Assembly: GCF_002749615.1 (NCBI RefSeq)
Contig: NZ_CP024201.1
Span: 3,577,001 to 3,641,000 of the forward strand
Source: Caulobacter mirabilis
Lineage (GTDB): Bacteria > Pseudomonadota > Alphaproteobacteria > Caulobacterales > Caulobacteraceae
Reading direction: 5' to 3'
DNA length: 64,000 bases
Position 1 is the stretch's first letter. The number at the start of each line of letters is the position of its first letter. Under the pieces are notes generated by a model. It was not told the origin of the DNA and did not search any database. It saw only the letters and a list, made by a program, of their open reading frames with translations. Below, one piece after another: positions 6,864 through 15,725 of the stretch. The position numbers and the translations under genes are program-made.

Positions 6864-8087
6864 ATGACCGCCGCAGCGCCGCCCGTCGCGCCCGGCGCCT
6901 CCCCCCAGGGAGACCGCCGGGCGCTGTTCGTCTTGCTCGCCATCGTGTTCGTCAACATGGCGGGCTTTGGCCTGATCATTCCGCTGCTGCCGTTCTACGC
7001 CAAGGCGTTCGACGCGCCGGACTGGCAGGTGTTCGTCCTGTTCGCCGCCTTCTCCGTCGGCAACTTCGTCGGCGAACAGATCTGGGGACGACTGTCGGAC
7101 CGTATCGGCCGGCGACCAGTGCTGATCGTCACCCTGTTCGGCGCCGCCGCGACCTATGTCCTGCTGGCTTTCGCGCCCAGCCTCTGGATCGCCTGCGCGA
7201 TCCGGCTGATCGGCGGGATCCTGTCGTCCAACATCTCCACCATCCAAGGCTACCTGGCGGACATCACCCCGCCGGATCGCCGCGCCGGCCGGTTGGGACT
7301 GATGGGCGCCGCCTTCAGCCTGGGCTTCGTCACCGGCCCGACCATCGGCGGCATCCTGGCGCATCCGGAGCTAGGCGTGGCCGGTTTCCGCCCGCCGCTG
7401 CTGCTGGCCGCCGTGCTGGCCGCCTGCGCCGGGCTGGGCGTGATCCTGTTCGTGCGCGAGACCCGCCGCCTGCACCGGGACGCCCCGCGCCGCGGCCGGC
7501 TGGAAGGCCTTTCGGAAGCCTTCCGCCATCCGGTGATCTGGCGCGCCCTGTGCGTCACCCTGATCTCCATCGCCGGCTTCGCGGGCATGGAGGCGACGTT
7601 CGGCCTGTGGGGCGAAGCCAAGTTCGGCTGGGGCCCGCGCGAGATCGGCTTCTGCTTCCTGGTGATCGGCGTCGTGGCGGCCCTGGCCCAGGGCCTGCTG
7701 ACCGGCCGCGCCGTGCGGCGCTTCGGCGAGGTCGGCGCTCTGATGATCGGCCTGGCCCTCATGGCGGTCGGCTTCGCCTACCAGCCCTTCGTGACCTGGT
7801 GGCCGCTGGCCGTGTTCGGCATGATCCTGGTGGCGCTTGGCCAATCCCTGGCTTTCCCCAGCATCGGGGCCCTGATCTCCAAGGCCGCCCCATCGGATCG
7901 CCAGGGCGAGATGATGGGCCTCAACACCGCCGCCGGCGCCCTGGCCCGCATCTTCGGACCGCTCAGCGCCGCGCCGCTGTACGCGGCGTTCGGGGCCGGC
8001 GCGCCGTTCGCCGTCGCCTCCTTCCTCTGCCTCCCCGCCCTGTTGATGGCCTGGCAGGTCTCCAAGGCCGCGCGCCGCCCCGCCTGA
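6864..8087 (+). CDS. MFS transporter, TetA/multidrug type
   Basis: The protein has 407 residues and 12 predicted membrane segments. The 2-3 loop carries GRLSDRIGRRPVLI, a clear copy of the MFS signature GxLaDrxGrkxxl; motif C-like GFVTGPTIGG is in helix 5. Overall pattern (early GLIIPLLPFYA, IQGYLADITPPDRRA) is that of the TCR/TetA drug-proton antiporter group, so efflux of a small toxic compound is likely but the substrate is not known. I chose the ATG of MTAAAPP; an upstream TTG would overlap the peptidase remnant. No regulator lies beside it. Confidence 0.86.
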   Translation: MTAAAPPVAPGASPQGDRRALFVLLAIVFVNMAGFGLIIPLLPFYAKAFDAPDWQVFVLFAAFSVGNFVGEQIWGRLSDRIGRRPVLIVTLFGAAATYVLLAFAPSLWIACAIRLIGGILSSNISTIQGYLADITPPDRRAGRLGLMGAAFSLGFVTGPTIGGILAHPELGVAGFRPPLLLAAVLAACAGLGVILFVRETRRLHRDAPRRGRLEGLSEAFRHPVIWRALCVTLISIAGFAGMEATFGLWGEAKFGWGPREIGFCFLVIGVVAALAQGLLTGRAVRRFGEVGALMIGLALMAVGFAYQPFVTWWPLAVFGMILVALGQSLAFPSIGALISKAAPSDRQGEMMGLNTAAGALARIFGPLSAAPLYAAFGAGAPFAVASFLCLPALLMAWQVSKAARRPA

Positions 8088-8102
8088 GCGCTTGCGCCCG
8101 TC

Positions 8103-8143
8103 CGCCCTCCCCGCCTAGGGTGCTCGCGGGGTACGGGAGGGCG
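8103..8143 (+). promoter_or_regulatory. Hairpin over the ribosome site of the S9 peptidase
   Basis: CGCCCTCCC (8103-8111) pairs perfectly with GGGAGGGCG (8135-8143), which contains the ribosome site just before the ATG at 8147. An alternative inner stem is CCCCGC with GCGGGG. The structure could end MFS transcription or limit peptidase translation. Confidence 0.5.
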
Positions 8144-8146
8144 TCC

Positions 8147-10075
8147 ATGTTTCGAGCTTGCGCTGTGGCGCTGTCGCTGTTGTGCGCGACGGCCTGGTCT
8201 GCTGTGTCGCGCGCCGAGGCCGCCCCGCCGCCCCTCTCCGCCTACGGCGCCCTGCCCTCCATTTCCGGCGTCACCCTGTCGGCCGACGGCCAGCGCCTCG
8301 CCTTCATCAGCGTCGTGGGCGACGACCGGCGGCTCGTTCTGCAGAGCGTCTCGGGCGAGCTGCTCGCCACCATCGCGCTCGGCAAGACCAACATCGAGGA
8401 CCTGATCTGGGCCGGCCCCGACGACATCGTCATCCTCGCCTCCGTAGTCAGCGCCCTGCCTGAGTTCGGCAACCGCAAGCGCGTGTTCTGGACCGTCCAG
8501 AGCTACAGCCTCTCCAAGAAACGCCTGCTGCAGGTCTCGTCGAAGGTGCCGAACGCCATCGGCGGCGTCTTCGACCGGCCGTCGGTCCGCGTCATCGACG
8601 GCGAAGGCTATGCCTTCGTCCGGGTCATCACCGTCAATCCGTCGCCGCGCTTCGACCTCGCCCGCGTGTCGGTGAAGGACGGTTCGGTCAGCATCGTGGA
8701 CTGGTCGCCGATGGACGGCCTCGGCTGGCTGATCGACGCCCAGGGGCGCGCCGTGGGCCGCGCCCGCTACAACGAGGTCAAGGGCAACTGGAGCGCGGCC
8801 GTGCGGCAGGGCGCCCTTTGGCCGGATGTCTTCACGACCCTGGCCCCGCTCGATTCCCCCTATCTGGCCGGCCTCAGCCGGGAAGACGACGGCCTAGTCG
8901 TGGTGGTTCCCGGCGAGGACGGCGTCGAGTACGCCAAGGTCGGCTACGACGGGTCGGTTTCCGCCGCGCTGCCGGACGACAAGCCCGTCCACACGCTGAT
9001 CGTCGACCCGTCCACGTCCCGGGTGATCGGCGCCGTCAACGTGGTCGACAGTTCCGAGTACCGCTTCTTCGACCCGGTCGCGAAGACCGCCTGGGCGTCG
9101 GTCATCAAGAGCTTCCCCAAGTCGCGCGTCCATCTGACCTCCTGGACTCCCGACTGGAAGAAGGTGGCCGTACTGGTCGAGGGCCCCGGCAACGCGGGCG
9201 TCCACTATCTCGTCGACCTGGCCGGAAGGAAGGCGGACATCATCGGCGACGCCTATCCGAAGGTTCCCGCCGAAGCCGTCGCCGACATCCGGCCCTACAG
9301 CTACAAGGCCGCCGACGGGCTGGACATCCCCGGCTACCTGACGCTGCCGCCGGGCCGCGAGGCCAAGGGACTGCCGCTGATCGTGCTGCCCCACGGCGGC
9401 CCGGCCGTGCGCGACGTGCTGGCGTTCGACTACCAGGCTCAGGCCCTGGCCTCGCGAGGCTACGCAGTGCTGCAGCCCAACTTCCGCGGCTCGGCGGGCT
9501 ATACCCCGGCGTTCAAGGCGGCCGGCTACGGCGAGTGGGGCCGCAAGATGCAGACCGACCTGTCCGACGGCGTCCGCGCGCTGGCCAAGGACGGGATCGT
9601 CGACCCCAAGCGCGTCTGCATCGTGGGCTGGAGCTACGGCGGCTATGCGGCGATGGCAGGCGTGACGCTCGATCCGGGCGTCTACCGGTGCGCCGTCGCG
9701 GGCGCCGGCGTCTCGGACCTGAAGCGCTTCCTGTCCTGGCGCGCCGGACGCTCCGGCGACAGCTCCGAGACCGTCCGCACCTGGAACCGGTTCTGGGCCT
9801 CGTCAGACGAGAACGATCCGAGGCTGGAGGCGATCTCGCCCACGCGACAGGCCGCCCGGGCGGACGCGCCGATCCTGCTGATCCACGGCAAGAACGACAC
9901 GGTGGTGCCCTACGAGCAGACGACCCTGCTGGCCAACGCTCTGAAGAAGGCCGGCAAGCCGGTCGAGGTGGTCACCCTCGAAGGCGAGGACCACAACCTC
10001 TCGAAAGCCGTCACCCGCCAGCAGTCGCTCGAGGCCACGATGGCCTTCCTGCTCAAGCACAATCCGCCGGACTAG
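8147..10075 (+). CDS. S9-family (prolyl oligopeptidase-type) serine peptidase, exported
   Basis: This 642-residue protein has an N-terminal signal peptide (MFRACAVALSLLCATAWS..., cleavage near the SRAEA segment), then a propeller-like domain to about residue 390, then an alpha/beta hydrolase domain. The catalytic triad is visible: Ser496 in GWSYGGYA, Asp584 in GKNDTVVP and His616 in GEDHNLS. HGGPAVRD gives the oxyanion region. Such enzymes cut short peptides or acylated peptides in the periplasm. The stop overlaps the convergent ArsR-fusion gene by 4 bp. The orphan tail at 6701-6817 derives from a paralog. Confidence 0.92.
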   Translation: MFRACAVALSLLCATAWSAVSRAEAAPPPLSAYGALPSISGVTLSADGQRLAFISVVGDDRRLVLQSVSGELLATIALGKTNIEDLIWAGPDDIVILASVVSALPEFGNRKRVFWTVQSYSLSKKRLLQVSSKVPNAIGGVFDRPSVRVIDGEGYAFVRVITVNPSPRFDLARVSVKDGSVSIVDWSPMDGLGWLIDAQGRAVGRARYNEVKGNWSAAVRQGALWPDVFTTLAPLDSPYLAGLSREDDGLVVVVPGEDGVEYAKVGYDGSVSAALPDDKPVHTLIVDPSTSRVIGAVNVVDSSEYRFFDPVAKTAWASVIKSFPKSRVHLTSWTPDWKKVAVLVEGPGNAGVHYLVDLAGRKADIIGDAYPKVPAEAVADIRPYSYKAADGLDIPGYLTLPPGREAKGLPLIVLPHGGPAVRDVLAFDYQAQALASRGYAVLQPNFRGSAGYTPAFKAAGYGEWGRKMQTDLSDGVRALAKDGIVDPKRVCIVGWSYGGYAAMAGVTLDPGVYRCAVAGAGVSDLKRFLSWRAGRSGDSSETVRTWNRFWASSDENDPRLEAISPTRQAARADAPILLIHGKNDTVVPYEQTTLLANALKKAGKPVEVVTLEGEDHNLSKAVTRQQSLEATMAFLLKHNPPD

Positions 10076-10863
10076 AGCGCCTTCGCTTCCAGCCCCTCCA
10101 GGATGAGGGCCCAGCCGCCACGGCTCTGGTCCAGGTACTCGGCCCAGACGTGATGGGTGAGGGTCAGTTCGCAGCCGCCGTCGTCCAGCGGCCGGATGTC
10201 GATGATCACCGGGGTCGCCTCCGGATCCGCGTCGGCGTCATAGGCGGGAACGGAGAAGGTGAACGACAGCCGGCGGGGGCGGTCGATCTCCAGAAAGCGT
10301 CCGACGTGTTCGATATCCTGCCCATCGCGCTGATCGGTGATCACGAAGGCGCCGCCGACGCGGGCGTCGATCTCGCAGCGCACGATCCGACCGGTCGGGG
10401 TGGCGAACAGGAACTTCCGCGCCCGCTCCGGATCGAACCAGGCGTCGAACACCCGCTCGGCCGAGGCGGTGAAACGATGGACGACGATCAGGGGAACGGT
10501 CGGCTTGGCGGTCATCGGGGTCTCCTCCGGTTGGGCGTCTTCGGCGGTCAGCAGCGCATCGAGACGCTGAAGCGTCCCGGTCCACATCGCGCGCTGGGCG
10601 GTGATCCAGTCGGCGGCCTCGTCGAGGCCGGCCGGATTGATCGACAGCAGGTGCTCCCGTCCCTGCCGGCGGCGCGCGACCAGGCCGGCGCGCTCCAGCA
10701 TCCGGATGTGTTTCGACACCGCGTTCAGCGACATCGGGAAGGGCGCGGCCAATTCGGTGACACGGCGCTCTCCCTCCCCGAGCCGGCGCAGGATGGCGCG
10801 TCGTGTCGGATCGGCGAGCGCCAGCAGAGTCTGGTCGAGGGGAGCAGCTGCGGCTTCGATCAT
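10072..10863 (-). CDS. ArsR-type regulator fused to an SRPBCC (AHSA1-like) domain
   Basis: The protein has 263 residues. Residues about 1-95 form an ArsR winged helix (LLALADPTRRAILRRL, then MSLNAVSKHIRMLERAGLV as the recognition region and REHLLSIN as the wing). Residues about 120-263 form an SRPBCC/AHSA1 fold (VVHRFTASAERVFDAWFDPERARKFLFATPTG..., GGWALILEGLEA). The two parts are commonly encoded as adjacent genes; here they are one chain, so the SRPBCC pocket may be the ligand sensor. No metal-binding cysteines of classic ArsR are seen. The ATG lies inside a perfect inverted repeat, which suggests self-repression. Confidence 0.88.
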   Translation of the reverse strand: MIEAAAAPLDQTLLALADPTRRAILRRLGEGERRVTELAAPFPMSLNAVSKHIRMLERAGLVARRRQGREHLLSINPAGLDEAADWITAQRAMWTGTLQRLDALLTAEDAQPEETPMTAKPTVPLIVVHRFTASAERVFDAWFDPERARKFLFATPTGRIVRCEIDARVGGAFVITDQRDGQDIEHVGRFLEIDRPRRLSFTFSVPAYDADADPEATPVIIDIRPLDDGGCELTLTHHVWAEYLDQSRGGWALILEGLEAKAL

Positions 10864-10885
10864 ATTCAACCTCTGAGTTGAATAT
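10862..10885. promoter_or_regulatory. Inverted repeat covering the ArsR-fusion start codon
   Basis: ATATTCAAC and GTTGAATAT form a perfect 9-bp inverted repeat with a 6-bp spacer. The ATG of the ArsR-fusion gene (complement of 10861-10863) overlaps the left arm. ArsR dimers bind such AT-rich repeats, so this is a likely operator for autoregulation. Confidence 0.75.
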
Positions 10886-10930
10886 TGTGCGGCGAAGGCG
10901 AGACGTCAAGGCGAGGATGACAGGGATTTA

Positions 10931-10973
10931 ATCCGTAACGTCGTTGTCTGAAAAAGCGTTAGCGCTTACGGAT
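10931..10973. promoter_or_regulatory. Possible MarR operator half-sites
   Basis: ATCCGTAA (10931-10938) and TTACGGAT (10966-10973) are perfect inverted copies 27 bp apart. Between them GTTAGCGCTTAC (10959-10970) is a near-palindrome round AGCGCT. They lie directly before the MarR gene, so autoregulation is plausible. Confidence 0.5.
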
Positions 10974-10979
10974 ATCGAC

Positions 10980-11453
10980 ATGACCAACCCCGCCCCGCCC
11001 TCCACGCCAGGTTTCGGAACACGCTTGAGACGCCTGATCGACCGACTGGATCGCGATGTCCAGACGCTCTACCGCGAGGCCGGCGTCCGGTTCGAACCGC
11101 GCTGGTACGCCGTCTTCGTCAGCCTGCGCGATCACGGGCCGGCCACGGTCGGCGAACTGGCCCAGCGCCTGGACGTCACCCATGCCGCGGTGAGCCAGGT
11201 TCGCGCCGCCCTGCTGTCGGCGGGCCTCATCGAAACCCGCCCGGATCCCCGTGACGGCCGACGCCACACCCTTGTCCTCAGCCCCGAGGGCGAGGCGACG
11301 GCGCAACGGCTGCAACCGCTCTGGGACGCCATCAACGCCGCCACCGCCGGAATCCTGGCCAGCGAGGCGCCCGGCCTGCTGCAGGGTCTCGACGATCTCG
11401 CCGCCGCCCTCGACCGCCAACCGCTCAAGACCCGCGTCGCTTCCCTCCTCTGA
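10980..11453 (+). CDS. MarR-family transcriptional regulator
   Basis: This is a winged-helix protein of 157 residues (MTNPAPPSTPG start). The core is visible as FVSLRDHGPATVGELAQRLDVTHAAVSQVRAALLSAGLIE with the wing RPDPRDGRRHTLVLS. No OhrR-type cysteine is present, so its ligand is unknown. A TTG at 10944 would add 12 residues and run over the operator-like repeat, so the ATG is preferred. It lies 14 bp before the S41 peptidase gene and is probably cotranscribed with it. Confidence 0.85.
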   Translation: MTNPAPPSTPGFGTRLRRLIDRLDRDVQTLYREAGVRFEPRWYAVFVSLRDHGPATVGELAQRLDVTHAAVSQVRAALLSAGLIETRPDPRDGRRHTLVLSPEGEATAQRLQPLWDAINAATAGILASEAPGLLQGLDDLAAALDRQPLKTRVASLL

Positions 11454-11467
11454 CCTCGGACATCGCC

Positions 11468-12796
11468 ATGCATCGCCTGCTGCTCGCCTCGACCGCCGCC
11501 CTCGCCCTGACCGCCGCCGCCGTCCCCGCCCACGCTCGCCAGCCGGCCCCGCCCGCGCCGGCCGCCGATCTCACGGCCGCCCAGCGCGCCGCGGCCCTCT
11601 CCGAGATCCGCGCCAAGGTTCAGACGCTCTACGTCTTCCCGGAGAAACGCGCGGCCATCGTCGATCGCCTGAAGAAGTCCGAGAAGGCTGGTCGCTACGA
11701 CCTGGCCAATCCCGCCGCCTTCGCCGAAGCGCTGAGCAAGGACCTGACCGAGGCCAGCGGCGACAAGCACATGTACCTGGACTTCAGCCCAGCCCAGTAC
11801 GCGGCCCAGGCGGGCGACGGCGCCGAGGCCCAGGCCAGCGCCGAGGCCTTCTGGCGCGCCGAGGCCCTGCAGAAGAACCACGGCCTGGCCGAGATGAAGA
11901 TCCTGCCCGGCAACGTCCGCTATCTGAAGATCACCGGCTTCTACTGGGTCAACGACGTCACCGGCCAAGCCTACGACGACGCCATGCGCTTCCTGAAGGG
12001 CGGCGACGCGGTGATCATCGACCTCCGCGGCAACGGCGGCGGCAGCGGCCAGGCGGTGAACTATCTGACCAGCCACTTCACCAAGTCCGACGACCTGCTG
12101 CTGACCTTCACCCGCGCCCAGGAGACGCCGTCCCAATCGCGATCCCAGGGCTTCCTTCCCGCCGGCCGGCTGATCGGCAAGCCGCTGTACGTGCTGACCG
12201 ACGGCGGCTGCTTCTCGGCCTGCGAGGAGTTCGTCTACCACGTCCAGCAGTTCAAGCTCGGCGAGCTGATCGGCGACGGCACCGGCGGCGGGGCCAACAA
12301 CAACGACCTGATCCCGATCGCGCCCAGCTTCATGGTCAGCATCTCCGCCGGACGGCCGATCCATCCGGTCAGCGGGACCAACTGGGAAGGCGTCGGCATC
12401 AAGCCCGACACTCCGGCCGCCCCCGCCAAGACGCTCGACGTCGCCCTGCAGCACGCCCTGACCAAGCTCGTCGCCGCCCCGAACGCCGCGCCGGCCGACC
12501 GCGAAGTCGCCGCATGGGCCCTGGCCGAGGTCGACGCCCGGCTGAATCCGCCGACGGTCTCGCCGCAGCATCTGCAGTCGTTGGCCGGCCGCTATGGCGA
12601 GGCCCTGCTGACCTTCCGCGACGGCCAACTGTGGTACACGCGGGCGAACCGGCCGGAGCGCCGCCTGCTGCCGCTCGACGGCAAGGACACCTTCACGGCG
12701 GAAGGGGGGGCCAACATGCTCCGCGTTCACATCAAGGGCGACACGCTGGAACTCCAGCTTCCCAACACCCCGCCGCTGGTCTTCAAGCGCGGCTGA
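11468..12796 (+). CDS. Exported S41-family serine peptidase
   Basis: The protein has 442 residues with a clear signal peptide (MHRLLLASTAALALTAAAVPAHA). An N-terminal helical domain (IRAKVQTLYVFPEKRAAI) precedes the protease core: VIIDLRGNGGGSGQAVNYL and the nucleophile Ser250 in GGCFSACEEFVYHVQ. This layout matches the IRBP-like S41 group rather than PDZ-containing CtpA, and no PDZ domain is seen. It probably works in the periplasm on peptides of unknown origin. The upstream MarR gene suggests it is induced by a small molecule. Confidence 0.9.
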   Translation: MHRLLLASTAALALTAAAVPAHARQPAPPAPAADLTAAQRAAALSEIRAKVQTLYVFPEKRAAIVDRLKKSEKAGRYDLANPAAFAEALSKDLTEASGDKHMYLDFSPAQYAAQAGDGAEAQASAEAFWRAEALQKNHGLAEMKILPGNVRYLKITGFYWVNDVTGQAYDDAMRFLKGGDAVIIDLRGNGGGSGQAVNYLTSHFTKSDDLLLTFTRAQETPSQSRSQGFLPAGRLIGKPLYVLTDGGCFSACEEFVYHVQQFKLGELIGDGTGGGANNNDLIPIAPSFMVSISAGRPIHPVSGTNWEGVGIKPDTPAAPAKTLDVALQHALTKLVAAPNAAPADREVAAWALAEVDARLNPPTVSPQHLQSLAGRYGEALLTFRDGQLWYTRANRPERRLLPLDGKDTFTAEGGANMLRVHIKGDTLELQLPNTPPLVFKRG

Positions 12797-12808
12797 GCCT
12801 TGCATAGA

Positions 12809-12840
12809 GGCGGGGTTTGACGTATTAGCCCCGCCTTCCT
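12809..12840 (+). terminator. Probable terminator after the S41 peptidase gene
   Basis: GGCGGGG (12809-12815) pairs with CCCCGCC (12829-12835), followed by TTCCT. The loop is 13 nt and the T-run weak, so it may be leaky or part of the rpmI leader. Confidence 0.55.
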
Positions 12841-12843
12841 GAA

Positions 12844-12918
12844 CCGCCGGGCCAAATGGCATGCCTTGGCGGCTCATATTGCGTCTCTAAAGAGGACAGG
12901 GCCTCGGCCCTGAGCAAA
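12844..12918 (+). promoter_or_regulatory. Structured leader of rpmI-rplT
   Basis: Two hairpin-forming segments are visible. CCGCC...GGCGG and GCCAA...TTGGC around 12844-12872 share bases and would exclude each other. CAGGGCC (12897-12903) pairs with GGCCCTG (12906-12912) just before the rpmI start. In other bacteria L20 represses its operon through leader structure; whether this leader does so is inference. Confidence 0.4.
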
Positions 12919-13119
12919 ATGCCCAAACTGAAGACCAAGTCTGGCGCCAAGAAGCGCTTCAAGATCACGGCGACCGGCAAGCTGAAGGCCGGCGTGGCCG
13001 GCAAGCGCCACCGCCTGATCAGCCACAACGGCAAGTACATCCGCCAGCAGCGCGGCACGAAGGTCATGAGCGCTTCCGACGTGAAGACGATCAAGACCTA
13101 CCTGCCCTACGGCCTGTAA
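12919..13119 (+). CDS. rpmI: 50S ribosomal protein bL35
   Basis: bL35 is a small basic structural protein of the large ribosomal subunit. The 66-residue sequence [20 protein letters not shown] is the family signature and the C-terminus (KTYLPYGL) is intact. I chose the ATG of MPKLKTK; longer in-frame sequence upstream lies in the leader. rplT follows after 16 bp with an AAGGAG ribosome site, the usual gene order. Confidence 0.98.
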   Translation: MPKLKTKSGAKKRFKITATGKLKAGVAGKRHRLISHNGKYIRQQRGTKVMSASDVKTIKTYLPYGL

Positions 13120-13135
13120 GAAGGAGCGCTGAGAA

Positions 13136-13492
13136 ATGGCTCGCGTGAAACGGGGCGTCGTCGCCCACGCTAAGCACAAGAAGGTTCTGGAGCAGGCCAA
13201 GGGTTTCTACGGCCGCCGCAAGAACACCATCCGCACGGCCAAGGCCGCGGTGGACAAGGCCGGTCAGTACGCCTACCGCGACCGCAAGGTCCGGAAGCGC
13301 AACTTCCGCAGCCTGTGGATTCAGCGCATCAACGCCGCCGCGCGTCTGGAAGGCTTCACCTACTCGCAGTTCATCCACGGCCTGGACAAGTCCGGGATCG
13401 AGATCGACCGCAAGGTCCTGGCCGACATCGCCGGCCAAGACCCGACCGCGTTTAAGGCCATCGCCGACAAGGTTCGCGCCGCGCTGGCTTGA
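13136..13492 (+). CDS. rplT: 50S ribosomal protein bL20
   Basis: bL20 is an rRNA-binding protein needed early in large-subunit assembly. The 118-residue length is normal. The long basic N-terminal helix ([40 protein letters not shown]) and the globular C-terminal part ([20 protein letters not shown]) are complete. It is the second gene of the rpmI-rplT operon, which a strong terminator closes about 36 bp after the stop. Confidence 0.98.
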   Translation: MARVKRGVVAHAKHKKVLEQAKGFYGRRKNTIRTAKAAVDKAGQYAYRDRKVRKRNFRSLWIQRINAAARLEGFTYSQFIHGLDKSGIEIDRKVLADIAGQDPTAFKAIADKVRAALA

Positions 13493-13528
13493 TGGTTCTT
13501 GGGAGCTCTGCTCCTACTGACGATCTGG

Positions 13529-13560
13529 AAAGCCCCTCGGTGCGAGCCGGGGGGCTTTTC
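13529..13560 (+). terminator. Terminator of rpmI-rplT
   Basis: AAAGCCCC pairs with GGGGCTTT, with an added CGG/CCG inner pair around a TGCGAG loop, and the right arm runs into TTTTC. It is a classic intrinsic terminator. Confidence 0.9.
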
Positions 13561-13617
13561 GTTTGCGCCCTCCGCCGCCCTCTCTCCGCCTGCCGCCACA
13601 CGGATTGGACCCTGACG

Positions 13618-14577
13618 ATGGCCGTACGCAACCTTCTCGCCGCCCTCGCCGCCGCGCTGCTCTGCGCCGGCCCGGTCGCCGCTCAGACCCGCGCGGTCGC
13701 CGTCACCATCGACGACCTGCCGTTCCAGGCCGGTCCCGAGGTGCTCTGCGACCGTGAGAAGATCATGACGCTGACGCGCGATCTGGTCGCGACGCTCAAG
13801 CCGCTCGACACCCACGCCACCGCCTTCGTCAACGAAGGCTGGATGTGCGAGAGCAAGCGCGCCGAGCTGCTGCCGGAGGTGCTGAACGTCTGGCTCGACG
13901 CCGGGCTCGGTATGGGCAACCACACCGCCACCCACATCAATATCCACCAGACCACGGCGGAGGCCTATCTGGCCGACGTCGACGCCGGCGAGGTCATCAC
14001 CCGGCCGCTGCTGGCCAAGCGCGGCAAGTCACTGGTCTGGTTCCGCCACCCCTTCCTCCAGGTCGGCGAGACTCCGGAGAAGAAGACGGCGATCGCCGAG
14101 GGCCTGAAGGCGCGCGGCTACCGCGAGGCGCCCGTCACGATCGACAACAACGACTGGATGTTCGCGCCGGTCTACCGCCGCGCCCTGGCCGCCGGCGATG
14201 CGGCGCGGGCCAAGGCCGTCGGCGAGGCCTATGTCGCGCACATGGCCACGGTGCTGGATCATTTCGAGCCCTACAGCGCCGAGCTGACCGGCGGCCGCGA
14301 GCCGGCGCAGGTCCTGCTGCTGCACGCCAACGAGCTGAACCGGGACTGGTACCCGAAGATCCACGCCCTCTACCTGGCCCGCGGCTACCGCTTCGTGTCC
14401 CTGGAAGAGGCGATGAAGGACCCCATCTATGCCCGTCCAGACACCTGGACGAAGGCCAACGGCGTGGTCTGGCTGCACCGCTGGACCGCGGCCGACGGCC
14501 GGCCGGTGCGGTGGGAGCCCGACCCGCCGAAGTGGATCTTCGACGCCTACAAGGCCCCAGCCCCAACCTCGCCCTAG
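13618..14577 (+). CDS. Exported polysaccharide deacetylase family protein
   Basis: This 319-residue protein has a signal peptide (MAVRNLLAALAAALLCAGPVAAQ). NodB-homology motif 1 is VAVTIDDLPFQ (paired Asp) and motif 2 is GNHTATHINIH (H-x3-H), the metal-binding set of carbohydrate esterase family 4. RHPFLQVGET fits motif 3. These enzymes remove N- or O-acetyl groups from peptidoglycan, chitin-like or other glycans in the periplasm; the substrate here is unknown. Independent gene: it follows the rplT terminator and is 35 bp before pheS. Confidence 0.9.
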   Translation: MAVRNLLAALAAALLCAGPVAAQTRAVAVTIDDLPFQAGPEVLCDREKIMTLTRDLVATLKPLDTHATAFVNEGWMCESKRAELLPEVLNVWLDAGLGMGNHTATHINIHQTTAEAYLADVDAGEVITRPLLAKRGKSLVWFRHPFLQVGETPEKKTAIAEGLKARGYREAPVTIDNNDWMFAPVYRRALAAGDAARAKAVGEAYVAHMATVLDHFEPYSAELTGGREPAQVLLLHANELNRDWYPKIHALYLARGYRFVSLEEAMKDPIYARPDTWTKANGVVWLHRWTAADGRPVRWEPDPPKWIFDAYKAPAPTSP

Positions 14578-14612
14578 CCGGGCCCGTTCCGGATCGCTAG
14601 ACGGATGCCGTC

Positions 14613-15725
14613 ATGACCGACCTTTCCCAACTCGAAGCCGATCTCTCGGCCCAGATCGCCGCCGCGGCGGACGTCGCCGCGCTGGAGGCGATCCGCGTCG
14701 CCGCCCTCGGCAAGTCCGGCTCCATCTCCGGCCTGCTCAAGACCCTGGGCTCCATGAGCCCCGACGAGCGCAAGGCGGCGGGCCCCGCCATCAACGGCCT
14801 GCGCGACCGCGTGCAGACCGCCATCGGCGGCCGCAAGGAATCGCTGGAAGCCGCCGAGCTCGACGCGCGACTCGCCGCCGAGCGCCTGGACCTGACTCTG
14901 CCCGCTCCGGCCCGCCGCCGCGGCTCGGTGCATCCGACCATGCAGGTCATGGACGAGATGACCGCCATCTTCGCCGAGATGGGCTTCCAGGTCGCCGAAG
15001 GTCCGGACATCGAGACGGACTTCAACAACTTCACCGCGCTGAACTTCCCCGAGAAGCACCCGGCGCGGGAGATGCACGACACCTTCTTCTTCAACCCCGG
15101 CCCCGACGGCGAGCGCAAGCTGCTGCGCACGCACACCAGCCCGGTGCAGGTGCGGGCGATGAAGAAGACCAACGAGGGCGCGCCCGCGCCCTGGATCGCG
15201 GCCGGGACCGAGCCGCCGATCCGTATCGTCGTGCCGGGCCGCACCTATCGCTGCGACAGCGACGCCACCCACACGCCGATGTTCCACCAGATGGAAGGCC
15301 TGGTCATCGACAAGGGCATCCACATGGGCCACCTGAAGTGGACCCTGGAGACCTTCATCGCGCGTTTCTTCGAGGTGGACAGCGTGGTCAGCCGTTTCCG
15401 GCCGCACCACTTCCCGTTCACCGAACCCAGCGCCGAGATGGATATCGGCTGCGACCGGTCGGGCGGCGAGATCCGCATCGGCGCGGGCAGCGACTGGCTG
15501 GAGATCCTGGGCTGCGGGATGGTTCATCCCAACGTCCTGCGCTTCTGCGGCATCGACCCGGACGTCTACCAGGGCTTCGCCTTCGGCATGGGCATCGACC
15601 GCCTGGCGATGCTGAAGTACGGCATGCCCGACCTGCGGGACATGTTCGACAGCGACACCCGCTGGCTGTCGCACTACGGCTTCAGCGCCTTCGCGGCGCC
15701 CAACACCGCGACGGGGCTGAGCTGA
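14613..15725 (+). CDS. pheS: Phenylalanine-tRNA ligase alpha subunit
   Basis: PheS holds the catalytic class II core that activates phenylalanine and charges tRNA-Phe as an alpha2-beta2 enzyme in the cytoplasm. The 370-residue chain has the N-terminal coiled coil (residues about 1-100), motif 1 near [19 protein letters not shown], motif 2 ([19 protein letters not shown]) and motif 3 ([17 protein letters not shown]). Its stop overlaps the start of a small pentapeptide-like gene as TGATG, and that gene in turn overlaps pheT, so all three are coupled. Confidence 0.98.
   Translation: MTDLSQLEADLSAQIAAAADVAALEAIRVAALGKSGSISGLLKTLGSMSPDERKAAGPAINGLRDRVQTAIGGRKESLEAAELDARLAAERLDLTLPAPARRRGSVHPTMQVMDEMTAIFAEMGFQVAEGPDIETDFNNFTALNFPEKHPAREMHDTFFFNPGPDGERKLLRTHTSPVQVRAMKKTNEGAPAPWIAAGTEPPIRIVVPGRTYRCDSDATHTPMFHQMEGLVIDKGIHMGHLKWTLETFIARFFEVDSVVSRFRPHHFPFTEPSAEMDIGCDRSGGEIRIGAGSDWLEILGCGMVHPNVLRFCGIDPDVYQGFAFGMGIDRLAMLKYGMPDLRDMFDSDTRWLSHYGFSAFAAPNTATGLS

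Noticed and set aside
8818..10881. A 687-codon + strand frame over the S9 peptidase and ArsR-fusion genes
   Set aside because: It is out of frame with the peptidase, Arg/Pro-rich and without domains; it also crosses two convergent genes.
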